NCBI GenBank assembly: GCA_965237875.1
Contig: CBDEGP010000002.1
Coordinates: forward strand, 1,550,001 to 1,614,000
Origin: DAOUJI01 sp965237875
GTDB lineage: Bacteria; Chloroflexota; Dehalococcoidia; Lucifugimonadales; JAGWBF01
Direction: 5' to 3'
DNA: 64,000 nucleotides
Position numbers and translations under genes: made by a program
The notes under the pieces: generated by a model
The model's database searches: none
What the model was told of the DNA's origin: nothing
The model's input: the letters and a program-made list of their open reading frames with translations, nothing else
Shown here: piece by piece, positions 1 to 9,340 of the stretch
Layout of the letters: each line of letters starts with the position of its first letter
Numbering within the stretch: the stretch's first letter is position 1

Positions 1-2
1 CG

Positions 3-545
3 TTGGAATATAATGTGTCACAACTTATGAAGGAGCGGGTGGGCTCAACCCGCACCTTTGAAGTGGATGCCGATTTAGACAACTGCGCGGAGGACCTGCC
101 GGTCCACTGCCGCGGCAAAGTCGTAATGATGCGAACGGACAAAGGCGTCTGGATCGACGCCAGCCTAGACGTGCGTATGCCGTCCGTCTGCGGCAGATGC
201 CTAAAGACTTTCGAAAGCCGCCAGCATCTGTCCATATGGGAAGAGTATTATCCGACCATCGACGTAGCCACCGGGGGCCGCTTACACCTCCCTGATGGGG
301 CCGACCCTTCATCGTTAACCATCACCCCACGGCATGTTCTCGACCTGAGCGAAGGCTTGAGGCAGGGCCTGATCGCCGCCGAACCGATGAAGCCGCTCTG
401 CAGCTCGGTTTGCATGGGGATTTGCCAAACGTGCGGCGTAGACAAGAACCTGGAAGAATGTCAGTGTGGAGAGAGCGGCAGGGACTCTCGATGGGGCCCA
501 TTGCAAGGGCTTCTTGAACAGACATCCGAAACCAAGCGGCAATAA
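3..545 (+). CDS. yceD: YceD/DUF177 family protein
   Basis: This is a 180-residue YceD (DUF177) protein. The family sits beside rpmF in most bacteria and is linked to 23S rRNA or L32 maturation. The N-terminus (NVSQLMKERVGSTRTFEVD) matches the usual start of the family, so the TTG at base 3 is probably the true start or within a few residues of it, although only two bases lie upstream. A CGRC pair is at residues 63-66. A Cys-rich tail has Cys at 133, 137, 141, 144, 153 and 155, consistent with metal binding. The rpmF gene follows 32 bases downstream, the classic YceD-L32 pairing. Confidence 0.85.
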   Translation: MEYNVSQLMKERVGSTRTFEVDADLDNCAEDLPVHCRGKVVMMRTDKGVWIDASLDVRMPSVCGRCLKTFESRQHLSIWEEYYPTIDVATGGRLHLPDGADPSSLTITPRHVLDLSEGLRQGLIAAEPMKPLCSSVCMGICQTCGVDKNLEECQCGESGRDSRWGPLQGLLEQTSETKRQ

Positions 546-577
546 ACCTGTAACTTATTACAACGAGGGTTTAAGAC

Positions 578-763
578 ATGGGAGCGCTTCCCAAAAAAAA
601 ACTGACAAAATCGAGGCAGGGCAAGAGATTGGCCCATTACAAACTCAAGGCGGTGCATGCGGGACGTTGTCCCCAGTGCAGGAGCGCCAAGCTGGCTCAC
701 AGGGCGTGTCCAAGCTGCGGATACTATAAGGGACGGCAGGTCCTGAACACGGGAGAGGCATAG
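578..763 (+). CDS. rpmF: 50S ribosomal protein L32
   Basis: A 61-residue protein with the L32 N-terminus (MGALPKKKLTKSRQGKR) and a zinc ribbon made of Cys31, Cys34, Cys44 and Cys47. This is the Zn-binding (C+) form of L32 in the large ribosomal subunit. It directly follows yceD and precedes fabD, an arrangement that couples ribosome and fatty-acid genes in many bacteria. Length is normal. Confidence 0.95.
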   Translation: MGALPKKKLTKSRQGKRLAHYKLKAVHAGRCPQCRSAKLAHRACPSCGYYKGRQVLNTGEA

Positions 764-849
764 GCCGCTTCCCGCCGCAGTCTTGGCGCATAGGGAGGGG
801 CTCTCAGGAGCAGGAGGTGGAAAAGAGGCGCATACACCGTTTTCTAGGG

Positions 850-878
850 TTGCACACCGGGTTTATTTCATGTATTTT
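850..878 (+). promoter_or_regulatory. Possible sigma-70 promoter upstream of fabD
   Basis: TTGCAC at 850-855 and TATTTT at 873-878 are separated by 17 bases. They lie in the 159-base gap between rpmF and fabD, 45 bases before the fabD ATG. This would give fabD-nusB a start independent of yceD-rpmF. The call rests on hexamer match and position only. Confidence 0.4.
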
Positions 879-922
879 TTTATGTCAATCGAACTTAACG
901 CTAAGTAGAGGGTTGATGCAAC

Positions 923-1909
923 ATGGCGGCGACTACGGAAACCGACGAGTCACCTAAAATTGCATACGTATTCCCAGGCCAGGGCTCACAGTTCGTGGGC
1001 ATGGGTTCGGAACTCTACAAGAGTTCCAAAGAAGCCAGAAGGGTCTTCGACCAGGTCGATGAAATCCTTGGCGCCCATCTGACGGATATCATATTCGACG
1101 GCCCCCAGGAAGAGCTTGAAAAGACCGTCAACTCGCAGCCGGCCATCATGGCGACGAGCTTGGCATGTCTCCGAGCTATGGAAGAAATGCATGGCGAGGT
1201 CAAGTACGTTCCGGCTGCCGTGGCAGGACACAGCCTGGGAGAATACACCTCGCTGATAGTGTCCGGCGCAGTCGATCTTGAAGACGGTTTCCGGTTGGTG
1301 CAAGAGCGCGGGCGCCTGATGCAAGAGGCTTGCGACCAGCATCCCGGAAGCATGGCCGCCATCCTCGGTCTTGACGAGATCTCGCTGGCTGAAGTCTGCA
1401 TGGAGACCGGAGCGCAAATCGCCAACATCAACGGAGGCGGCCAAATTGTCATCAGCGGCGACAAGCTCTGCGTTGCAAGGGCCTTGGACCTGGCCTCTAT
1501 CCGAGGCGCAAAGAGGGCCATTCCCTTGCCCGTCAGCGGAGCTTTTCACTCCAACCTGATGTCTCCGGCACAGGAAGGCTTGATCGCCGCCATCGACGAA
1601 ATCACGATCAGAGACCCAGAGATACCCATCATTGCCAACGCCACGTCGGCTCCGCTGACCACTGCCGAAATGGTAAAGGAAGAGCTCAGAACCCAGCTGT
1701 GCAGTTGCGTGCGCTGGAAGCAGTCGGTGGGCCGCATGATCGACGAGGGAGTGTCCGGCTTTATTGAGTTCGGACCAGGCCGGGTGCTGGGCGGTCTCAT
1801 CAAGCGCATCAGTTCAGACTCAACCTATAAAGACAGGGCTCTCGATATCATGAACGTTGCCGATCTGGAAACAGCCAGGCAGGTGGCTACAGCGCCCGCG
1901 CTGGCATAA
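923..1909 (+). CDS. fabD: Malonyl-CoA:ACP transacylase
   Basis: A 328-residue FabD that moves malonyl groups from CoA to acyl carrier protein, the entry step of type II fatty-acid synthesis in the cytoplasm. GQGSQ is at 19-23. The nucleophile elbow GHSLG is at 102-106 with catalytic Ser104, an Arg-containing ERGRLM motif is near 128-133, and the catalytic His is His209 in GAFHS. A GAGGG ribosome site lies 10 bases before the ATG. The nusB start overlaps its stop by one base (TAATG). The ACP partner gene acpP lies 600 bases downstream. fabH, fabG and plsX, often found here, are absent. Confidence 0.95.
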   Translation: MAATTETDESPKIAYVFPGQGSQFVGMGSELYKSSKEARRVFDQVDEILGAHLTDIIFDGPQEELEKTVNSQPAIMATSLACLRAMEEMHGEVKYVPAAVAGHSLGEYTSLIVSGAVDLEDGFRLVQERGRLMQEACDQHPGSMAAILGLDEISLAEVCMETGAQIANINGGGQIVISGDKLCVARALDLASIRGAKRAIPLPVSGAFHSNLMSPAQEGLIAAIDEITIRDPEIPIIANATSAPLTTAEMVKEELRTQLCSCVRWKQSVGRMIDEGVSGFIEFGPGRVLGGLIKRISSDSTYKDRALDIMNVADLETARQVATAPALA

Positions 1910-2385
1910 TGCTTGAGAGGGCCCCAGCTTTCGCTAACCAAACAGCATCACGGACGGACGGGAGAACGCCCGTCAACCCCAGGAGCAAGGCCCGGGTCGC
2001 CGCCCTACAGGCCCTCTTCGAAGCCGACTTGGTCGACCACCCGGCCGAATTGTCGCTGCGTTGGCTTGGTGAAGAAGCGGGACTGACAGAGGAATCTTCA
2101 AACTACGCCAGGGAACTGACAGAAGGCGTTCGGGAGCGGAGGAACGAGATAGACAAAGACATCCACCGGTTTGCGCCAGCCTGGCCGGTCGGCCAACTGC
2201 CGGCGGTGGACCGGAACATCTTGCGCCTCGCCCTTTACGAGATGCACTACCGGACGGACACGCCCAGAAAAGTGGCGATAAACGAGGCAGTGGAGCTGGC
2301 GAAGGTTTTTGGAGCCGAAACATCTCCAAAGTTCGTCAACGGAGTCTTGGGCTCTGTGATGGACCAGATGGACAATGCAGGGTAA
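1909..2385 (+). CDS. nusB: Transcription antitermination factor NusB
   Basis: A 158-residue NusB. With NusE it binds boxA RNA to support rRNA antitermination. The all-helical NusB core starts near residue 26 (RSKARVAALQALFEAD) and ends with the conserved AINEAVELAKVFG...KFVNGVLG segment. The ATG overlaps the fabD stop by one base, which implies translational coupling. The first 25 residues are a low-conservation extension, so a later start is conceivable, but the coupling favours this one. Confidence 0.93.
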   Translation: MLERAPAFANQTASRTDGRTPVNPRSKARVAALQALFEADLVDHPAELSLRWLGEEAGLTEESSNYARELTEGVRERRNEIDKDIHRFAPAWPVGQLPAVDRNILRLALYEMHYRTDTPRKVAINEAVELAKVFGAETSPKFVNGVLGSVMDQMDNAG

Positions 2386-2503
2386 GAGATCAAGGGTCTC
2401 GATTAGACCGCTTAGAAGCCGTCAGTCCACATCTCCAGGAAGGGCGTCAAAAGACTGCGAAGGGCGGAATCGGGTAAGGGCCGAATAAGGATGGAAGAAG
2501 ATC

Positions 2504-2764
2504 ATGGCAACCGTTTATGAGCGAGTAAAGTCTATCGTCACGGATAAACTGGACGTCGACGAAGAGAGCGTGGTCCCTTCTGCATCTTTCGTCGATGATT
2601 TGAACGCGGACTCTCTTGACCTGGCCGAGCTGATAATGGCCTTCGAGGAAGAGTTTACCACGGAGGCCAATGCCATCGAGATATCCGACGAGGACGCAGG
2701 GCAGATTGCCACACTACAAAACGCCATAGACTACCTCAAGGCAAATGGGGTGGAAGACGCATAG
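2504..2764 (+). CDS. acpP: Acyl carrier protein
   Basis: An 86-residue acidic carrier protein. The phosphopantetheine site is Ser37 in the DSL motif (NADSLDLAEL). It carries growing acyl chains for fatty-acid synthesis and takes malonyl groups from FabD, encoded just upstream. Length and charge are typical. A purine-rich GGAAGAAG lies just before the ATG. The 118 bases before it show no strong promoter, so it is probably read with fabD-nusB. Confidence 0.95.
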   Translation: MATVYERVKSIVTDKLDVDEESVVPSASFVDDLNADSLDLAELIMAFEEEFTTEANAIEISDEDAGQIATLQNAIDYLKANGVEDA

Positions 2765-2878
2765 TCGGCTCTATAGTGGCGGGATGTTGAAGCCGCTGAG
2801 GCGGACTGACGTTCCCCATGACGCGTTAGACGCAGGAACCTGAAAAACTCTACTCCGTTATGGCGGCGGGGTGTCGGG

Positions 2879-3493
2879 ATGTGCGAGATGAACAGCCTTG
2901 AAGAGGTCGCCTCTCAGGTCCGCAATTGTCATGATTGTCCACTGGCCGAGGGGCGCACCAATGCAGTCCCCGGAGAAGGTCCGCCCGACGCCCGGATAAT
3001 GTTCATAGGCGAGGGGCCGGGCCACCACGAGGACAGGCTGGGACGGCCTTTCGTCGGAGCCGCAGGGGGATTCCTTGAGGAGCTGTTGGCGTCCATCGGA
3101 CTCAAACGACAAGACGTCTTCATAGCGAACATGGTGAAATGCCGGCCTCCCAACAACAGGGACCCCCTCCCTGCCGAGGTGTCACAGTGCAGCAAGTATC
3201 TGGACCGTCAAATAGAGCTTCTGGACCCGGAGCTGGTGGTGACGCTCGGACGTTTCTCGATGTCCAAGTTCATTCAGAACGAGACCATCAGCCGGGCGCG
3301 CGGCAAGGTGCGGAAGATAAACGGAATCAACGTCTATCCCGTCATGCATCCCGCAGCGGCCCTTCACCGTCAGGAGTTGAGGAAAACTATAGAAAGCGAC
3401 TTTCTGGCCATACCAGAGTTGCTGGAACGAGAAGATGGACCAACATTTGAAGACGACCCCGAGCCGGAACCGGAGCAGCTCTCCCTCTTTTAA
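2879..3493 (+). CDS. Family 4 uracil-DNA glycosylase (Fe-S type)
   Basis: A 204-residue family 4 (UdgA-like) glycosylase that removes uracil from DNA as the first step of base excision repair. Four Cys at 17, 20, 88 and 104 have the spacing of the [4Fe-4S] ligands of this family. Motif GEGPG is at 44-48 and the C-terminal HPAA motif is at 157-160. The last 20 residues are an acidic tail (EDDPEPEPEQ). The in-frame ATG at 2888 is an alternative start that gives a more usual N-terminus. Confidence 0.9.
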   Translation: MCEMNSLEEVASQVRNCHDCPLAEGRTNAVPGEGPPDARIMFIGEGPGHHEDRLGRPFVGAAGGFLEELLASIGLKRQDVFIANMVKCRPPNNRDPLPAEVSQCSKYLDRQIELLDPELVVTLGRFSMSKFIQNETISRARGKVRKINGINVYPVMHPAAALHRQELRKTIESDFLAIPELLEREDGPTFEDDPEPEPEQLSLF

Positions 3494-3540
3494 TCGGCGC
3501 CAACAGAAAAGCGCCTGCATCCCGGCGACCACAGGTTAAC

Positions 3541-5196
3541 ATGGCCAGGAATCCTCTGCGAATAATTCCCCTGGGCGGACTTGGTGAGGTCGGGAAGAAC
3601 ATGATGGCCCTGGAATACGACAGGGACATCATAGTGGTTGACTGCGGAATCCTCTTTCCGGAAGAAGACATGCCCGGAGTCGACCTTGCGCTTCCCGACA
3701 TCACCTACCTTCTGGAAAGAAAAGACAGAGTGCGGGGAATCCTCATCACCCACGGCCACGAGGACCACACGGGCGCCCTGCCCTTCGTTCTGCCCAGCTT
3801 GGACGTGCCCGTTTACGCCCCGAGGCTGGCCCACGGGCTTATCTCCGTCAAGCTCCGGGAGCGCGCGGGGAACAAGGACGCCAAGATCATGCTGGCGGAA
3901 CCGGGCAAACCCGTCAAATTGGGTAAGTTCACCGTCGAGTTCTTCAGGGTCTGCCACTCCATACCCGACGCCATGGGCCTTGCCATCTCCACCCCCCTGG
4001 GCATGGTCATACACACAGGAGACTTCAAGATAGACCACACGCCCGTCGACGGGCTCCCCACAGACCTCGCGCAGATTGCGTCATACGCCGAAAAGGGCGT
4101 TCTGCTCCTGCTTTCCGACTCCACTTACGCCGAGGTGCCGGGATACACACTATCGGAGCAGGTGGTGGGAGAGGCGTTGGACCGGGCCATCGGCGAGGCG
4201 CCGGGCCGGGTCCTGGTGGCCACCTTCGCCTCCCTTATTTCCAGGGTCCAGCAGGTGATAGACGCCGCGTCCAAGCATGGACGCAAGGTGTGCATCGTTG
4301 GCCGGAGCATGGTGGAGAACGTGAAAATGAGCATTCAGATGGGCTATCTGAACGCTCCGCCAGGCATCCTCTTGCCCTTGGGGGAGACCAGGAACCTCCC
4401 GTCGGAAGAGCTCGTGCTGATCACCACAGGAAGCCAGGGTGAACCGACCTCGGCGCTGGTGCGCATCGCCAACAGGGACCACAGGGACATCAGGGTAAAG
4501 CGCGGCGACACAGTGATCATCTCAGCCACGCCCATACCGGGCAACGAGACGGTAGTCACCAGGACCATCGACAACCTGTTCAGGCAGGGAGCGCGGGTGC
4601 TGTACGACAAAGTGGCTTTGGTGCACGTCCACGGCCACGCCGCCCAGGAAGAGCTGAAGACCATGCTCAACCTGGTGAAGCCCAAGTTCTTCGTGCCCGT
4701 GCACGGCGAGTTCCACCACCTGGTGGCCCATGCGTCCCTGGCCAAGTCCATGGGCGTCGAGGACTCCAATATCTTCATACTGGAAGACGGCAACATACTC
4801 TCCATAGACGGGGAGAAGGGCGAAATCGTGGGTTCGGCGCCCTCCGGGCACGTCTACGTAGACGGGCGGAACATGCTGGCCGCCGGCAGTAGAGTCATAA
4901 GAGACCGGAGGAAGCTCTCCAGGGACGGCATCGTCGTCGTGGCGCTGGTCTTGGACAAACACACCGGCATCCCCGTTAAACCCCCGGAGATAATAGCCAA
5001 GGGATTCATGGAAGGCGAGGATACGCTGGAGGTCTTCAAAAGGGTCTCCGCGTCTCTGGCCGAATCGTTGAGCGCCGGATCAGGTCCCGCCGACTGGGAC
5101 GGTATAGAAGAGCGCGTGCAGGACATCGTCACCAAGCTATTGGTGAAAGAGACAGGCCGCTCTCCCATTGTAACTCCAGTAGCCCTGGAGGTGTAG
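3541..5196 (+). CDS. rnj: Ribonuclease J
   Basis: A 551-residue RNase J, a metallo-beta-lactamase/beta-CASP nuclease with 5'-3' exo and endo activity in mRNA decay and rRNA maturation. The zinc motif HGHEDH is at 71-76, and the N-terminus (IIPLGGLGEVGKNMM) is typical of the family. A later HVHGHA motif and the C-terminal domain are also present. Length is normal. The ftsK TTG start follows the stop after one base, so the two genes are almost certainly co-transcribed. Confidence 0.96.
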   Translation: MARNPLRIIPLGGLGEVGKNMMALEYDRDIIVVDCGILFPEEDMPGVDLALPDITYLLERKDRVRGILITHGHEDHTGALPFVLPSLDVPVYAPRLAHGLISVKLRERAGNKDAKIMLAEPGKPVKLGKFTVEFFRVCHSIPDAMGLAISTPLGMVIHTGDFKIDHTPVDGLPTDLAQIASYAEKGVLLLLSDSTYAEVPGYTLSEQVVGEALDRAIGEAPGRVLVATFASLISRVQQVIDAASKHGRKVCIVGRSMVENVKMSIQMGYLNAPPGILLPLGETRNLPSEELVLITTGSQGEPTSALVRIANRDHRDIRVKRGDTVIISATPIPGNETVVTRTIDNLFRQGARVLYDKVALVHVHGHAAQEELKTMLNLVKPKFFVPVHGEFHHLVAHASLAKSMGVEDSNIFILEDGNILSIDGEKGEIVGSAPSGHVYVDGRNMLAAGSRVIRDRRKLSRDGIVVVALVLDKHTGIPVKPPEIIAKGFMEGEDTLEVFKRVSASLAESLSAGSGPADWDGIEERVQDIVTKLLVKETGRSPIVTPVALEV

Positions 5197-5197
5197 A

Positions 5198-7402
5198 TTG
5201 GTTTCTTCTAGAAAGGCTTCCCCCAGACCGTCAAAGGCGAACATACGCGACTACGGAGAAAGGTCCAAACGCAGGGCCCGTTCCGGCGTCCGGTGGTTCC
5301 TTTGGGGCAACAAAGGCTATCTGCCCGCAGTTCTCTTGCCCTTGGCTATGCTCTTGACCTTCGTCCTCTGGCCTAAGGCCCAGGACTGGGAATTGCAGGC
5401 CCTTGGGTATGGATGGGTCCCGGTGGTCCTATGGGCCGCACTTTTCCTTTTCGTTGCACGATGGAAGATCAGGTATATTCCCTCCGGTTGGAGGCTGTGG
5501 ATTGCATCGGCCCTGGCGGTGATCGTCAGCCTGCAAGCGCTCTCCATTATTGACGCCTCCAGCGGCGTAATGGCGGCGGCGTCTCTGGGAGGCGATTGGA
5601 GCCAATACTTGGGCGGACGTCCTGTCGCCCTGGCTGCGGTAAAGATTGCGGCGGTTGTGTTGGCCGCTCCTCTTCTGGTGCATCCCAGATGGGCGGGGCC
5701 GGTCTACAAGCGGGTGGGCCAGTGGTCATGGGTCCACCTGTCCCAGGCGTCCCGACGCGCCGGAACAGCAACGGCAGCGTTGGGCAGAAAGATAATCGAC
5801 CGCAATAAGACCGCCGACGGCCTTACGGGATCCCGGGCGGCCCACTCGGAGCATGCCGCGCCTGGGCCCATGTCAGCCAACGGACATAATAGGCGCCAGT
5901 CCGCCGAAGCTCCTTCCGCGGCCAGGGACAAAACCGAGCCTGCATCAAAGAAATTCGGGTGGCGTCTTCCCCCCATGGACCTGCTCACTCCCGGAGAGGA
6001 CCGCCAGGTCCCCGAAGCCATACTGGAGCAGATGTCGCGCCACATCGAGGAGACCTTGGCAGACCATCGCGTGGACGTGGCGGTGGACGACGTCAGGACC
6101 GGCCCCCGCGTCATCAGGTTCGGCCTGGTGCCCGGCTGGGTCAAGAAGTACAGGGACAGCAAACGGAGCCGCAAAGACGACGAGCCTCCCGAGATGAGCC
6201 GCGTAAAGGTCCAGAGCATCCTGGTGCGAGAGAAGGACCTGGCCCTGGCGCTCAAGACTCCCCACCTGCGAATCGAGGCCCCGGTGCCCGGCGAGGCCCT
6301 GGTGGGCCTTGAGGTCCCCAACCCACACCCGCGCACCGTCGCCATCAGGGCCATAGCCGAGAGCGTCCGCTTCCAAAAGATAGCGTCAAAGGGAACCCTG
6401 CCGATTGCCTTGGGGGAAGACACGGCCGGCGAACCGGTCGTATCGGACCTGAGCTCCCTGCCCCACCTGCTCATTGCCGGAGCCACCGGAAGCGGGAAGA
6501 GCGTATGCATCAACACCATCGTGGCGTCTCTGTTAATGACCTGCCCTCCCGACAAGCTGAGAATGCTGATGGTGGACCCAAAGAGGGTGGAGTTGACCCC
6601 CTTCAATGGGATTCCACACCTCATAGCCCCTGTCATAGTTGACACCGATCAGGTGTTGGTCGTGCTGAAGGCGGCCCAGAATGAGATGCTGCGCCGCTAC
6701 AAGAAGATGGAGGAGATAGGGGCGCGCAACGTTGAGGTCTACAACCGCAAGTCTCCGGAGCACATGCCCTTCCTTGTGATTATCATAGATGAGCTTGCGG
6801 ACCTGATGATGACGGCAGCCTATGACGTGGAGCAAGGGCTTGTCCGCTTGGCCCAGCTGGGAAGGGCCACAGGCATTCACCTCATTCTTGCCACCCAGCG
6901 TCCGTCGGTGAACGTGGTGACAGGGCTGCTGAAGGCCAACATACCCGCAAGGATAGCCTTTGCAGTAGCGTCCCAAGTGGATTCCAGAGTTATCCTCGAC
7001 GCCGTGGGCGCCGAAAAGCTGCTGGGCAAGGGGGACACTCTCCTGCTGACGTCCGACTCCCCAAAGCCAGTGAGGGTGCAAGGCGCCTATACGGCCGACG
7101 CCGAAATAGAAGCCATAGTGGACTTTTGGAAGGGACAGACCGGACCCCCGCTGCTGGAGATTCCCATGGCCGAGGGCAACGTGGAGGAACCGGAACACGA
7201 CGAAGACGATTACGATCTGTTGGAGCAGGCCCGGGAGATAGCCGAAAGGACCGGGACCGTGACCCCGTCACTTCTCCAACGCAGGCTGCGGATCGGCTAC
7301 ACCCGGGCGGTGGAGCTGGTGAACCTGCTGGGCGAGGAGGGTCTCATCTCCGGGCCGCAGAGTCCGGCCATGAGCCGGGCCGGAGTCTCGTCCGACAGCT
7401 AA
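5198..7402 (+). CDS. ftsK: FtsK/SpoIIIE-type DNA translocase
   Basis: A 734-residue membrane-anchored DNA pump for chromosome segregation at division. Four hydrophobic segments lie near 41-58, 72-88, 97-118 and 149-161, followed by a charged linker. Walker A (GATGSGKS) is at 428-435 and a Walker B (LVIIIDELAD) near 525-535. A C-terminal winged-helix gamma domain (RRLRIGYTRAVELVNLL) recognises polar DNA motifs. The TTG start lies one base after the rnj stop. The RNase J-FtsK pairing is also known from Firmicutes and Chloroflexota. Confidence 0.95.
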   Translation: MVSSRKASPRPSKANIRDYGERSKRRARSGVRWFLWGNKGYLPAVLLPLAMLLTFVLWPKAQDWELQALGYGWVPVVLWAALFLFVARWKIRYIPSGWRLWIASALAVIVSLQALSIIDASSGVMAAASLGGDWSQYLGGRPVALAAVKIAAVVLAAPLLVHPRWAGPVYKRVGQWSWVHLSQASRRAGTATAALGRKIIDRNKTADGLTGSRAAHSEHAAPGPMSANGHNRRQSAEAPSAARDKTEPASKKFGWRLPPMDLLTPGEDRQVPEAILEQMSRHIEETLADHRVDVAVDDVRTGPRVIRFGLVPGWVKKYRDSKRSRKDDEPPEMSRVKVQSILVREKDLALALKTPHLRIEAPVPGEALVGLEVPNPHPRTVAIRAIAESVRFQKIASKGTLPIALGEDTAGEPVVSDLSSLPHLLIAGATGSGKSVCINTIVASLLMTCPPDKLRMLMVDPKRVELTPFNGIPHLIAPVIVDTDQVLVVLKAAQNEMLRRYKKMEEIGARNVEVYNRKSPEHMPFLVIIIDELADLMMTAAYDVEQGLVRLAQLGRATGIHLILATQRPSVNVVTGLLKANIPARIAFAVASQVDSRVILDAVGAEKLLGKGDTLLLTSDSPKPVRVQGAYTADAEIEAIVDFWKGQTGPPLLEIPMAEGNVEEPEHDEDDYDLLEQAREIAERTGTVTPSLLQRRLRIGYTRAVELVNLLGEEGLISGPQSPAMSRAGVSSDS

Positions 7403-7531
7403 TCCAAAACGACATGAAAGAGAAATACGTAACATTCGACCCGTTTCACCATTCCGTTATTCGGAGACACAATGTAACATAAGAGATGAGGCTTCCCATT
7501 CCCCGAAGTCGAAATTCAGGGCGGAAGTTCC

Positions 7532-9340
7532 GTGAGAAACCTTTCCAACTTGTTGGTGCGCCTGCTCCGCCGGGGCACAACCCTGAACAGGTCATACCTG
7601 TCCATAGTCAGGGACCATTGCCTTGCCTGCGATGAGGCCATCGGCGAGTCTCCCGTATACCTGACCTACCGGATATGCCCTTCTTGCCGCTTCCACTACG
7701 CATTGACCGCCAGGGAACGGATCGCCCTGTTGGTGGACGAGGGCAGCTTCAAAGAGACAAACCTGTCCATGTCCTCAATCGACCCCTCGTCTTTTCCCCG
7801 CAAGACGGCCTATCCCCGCCTTCTGTCCCAAGACCGGACGCGCACGGGCCTGACGGAAGCGTGCATAACCGGGCGGTGCGCCATCGGCGAAGTCAAGACA
7901 TACATCGCCGTGCTGGACTTCGGGTTCATGGGCGGAAGCATGGGCAGCGTAGTTGGGGAGAAGGTCGCTCAGGCCTTTGAAGCCGCCGCGAAAAACGGGG
8001 CTCCGTTCGTTGCCCTGGTGAACGGAGGCGGCGCCCGGATGCAAGAAGGAGTGCTTTCTCTGCTTCAAATGGCAAAGACGGTCGCCGCCGCCAACAAGCT
8101 CCGGGACAAGCAGCTTCCCTTCATAGTGGCACTGTGCAATCCCTCGACGGGACAGGCCTACGCCAGCTTTGCCAACCTGGCCGACGTAATCCTTGCCGAA
8201 CCCGGCTCCCTCATAGGGTTGGCCACTATGAGGACCCTGAGAGAAGAGTCCCGCAAGCCGGTGCCGCCCGACGCCCACACCGCCGAGGCCCACATGAAGG
8301 GCGGCCTCATAGACAACATAGTCCCGCGGGACGCCCTGAGAGACCGGCTCAAGACCATCCTGGACATACTGGGGCCTGGGCGGCAGGGAAACGGTTACCG
8401 GAAGCACGAGAAGAGGCATGACCCGCCCTCCAACGGCGCCACAGACCCGGCCCGCTCCCTCAAGATGGCCCGGCACCCGCGGAGGCCCACCGCCCGCTCT
8501 TACATACAGGAGATGGTGGACGACTTCTTCGAGCTGAAGGGAGACCGGGTAAGCGGAGACGACACCACCATGGTGGGCGGGCTTGGCTACCTGAACGGGG
8601 ACCACGTGGTCGTAATAGGCCAGGACAGGGCCCGGGGAGGACGCAGCAACAAGTACCATACCTATCCCGAAGGATTCAGAAAAGCCCGGAGGTTGGTTGA
8701 CCTGGCCTCCAGGTTCCAACTGCCCGTCGTGACCTTGGTGGACACCCAGGGAGCGCATCCAGGGCTGGAATCGGAGGAGCAAGGGGTGGGGAATGCGGTG
8801 GCCACCACCCTCTCGCTCATGGCCGAGGCTCCGACTCCAATCGTGTCGGCCATAGTGGGCGAAGGAGGCAGCGAGGCAGCCCTGGCTTTGGGCATCGCCG
8901 ACTCCATACTGATGCAGCGATATGCGGTGTTCACACCCGCTCCCACTGTCCCCACGCCCAGCCGTCTCCACAAAGGGCTTGCCAGGAACCAGATGGAGCC
9001 GGAAGAGATGGTCCTCACGGCCTACGATTGCAAGGAACTGGGTCTCATCGACGAGGTGGTGACGGAACCCGACGAGGGCGCCCATACCGACAAGTCAGCC
9101 GCCGCCAGCGAGTTGGCGGAAGCCATCACCCGGAATCTGGCCTCACTGGGAAAGACCAGCCAAAAGAAGCTGTTGAAGAACCGCTATGATAAGTTCCGAA
9201 AGATGGGTGAAGGCTCAACCTACTACGAAGCGGCCAGACGGAGAGAGGTCTCGCTGCTCCAACACATCGTGGAGAAGGAACCCCGCGGAAAGTCGAAGAA
9301 GGGCAGGAAACGGGCGAAAGAGAAGGTCGCCGCAGACTAG
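7532..9340 (+). CDS. accDA: Fused acetyl-CoA carboxylase carboxyltransferase (beta-alpha)
   Basis: A 602-residue fusion of the two carboxyltransferase subunits that pass a carboxyl group from biotin to acetyl-CoA. Residues 1-285 are AccD-like, with a zinc ribbon at Cys30, Cys33, Cys49 and Cys52 and an oxyanion segment GGGARMQEG. Residues from about 300 are AccA-like (ELKGDRVSGDD, GEGGSEAALALG). A polar linker rich in Arg and His joins them. The start is GTG. The C-terminal 20 residues are strongly basic. The stop abuts the stop of the convergent mrp gene. The biotin carboxylase and carrier genes are not in the window. Confidence 0.93.
   Translation: MRNLSNLLVRLLRRGTTLNRSYLSIVRDHCLACDEAIGESPVYLTYRICPSCRFHYALTARERIALLVDEGSFKETNLSMSSIDPSSFPRKTAYPRLLSQDRTRTGLTEACITGRCAIGEVKTYIAVLDFGFMGGSMGSVVGEKVAQAFEAAAKNGAPFVALVNGGGARMQEGVLSLLQMAKTVAAANKLRDKQLPFIVALCNPSTGQAYASFANLADVILAEPGSLIGLATMRTLREESRKPVPPDAHTAEAHMKGGLIDNIVPRDALRDRLKTILDILGPGRQGNGYRKHEKRHDPPSNGATDPARSLKMARHPRRPTARSYIQEMVDDFFELKGDRVSGDDTTMVGGLGYLNGDHVVVIGQDRARGGRSNKYHTYPEGFRKARRLVDLASRFQLPVVTLVDTQGAHPGLESEEQGVGNAVATTLSLMAEAPTPIVSAIVGEGGSEAALALGIADSILMQRYAVFTPAPTVPTPSRLHKGLARNQMEPEEMVLTAYDCKELGLIDEVVTEPDEGAHTDKSAAASELAEAITRNLASLGKTSQKKLLKNRYDKFRKMGEGSTYYEAARRREVSLLQHIVEKEPRGKSKKGRKRAKEKVAAD

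Noticed and set aside
7775..9085. 436-residue frame on - over accDA
   Set aside because: It is a GC-rich shadow of the fused carboxyltransferase gene.
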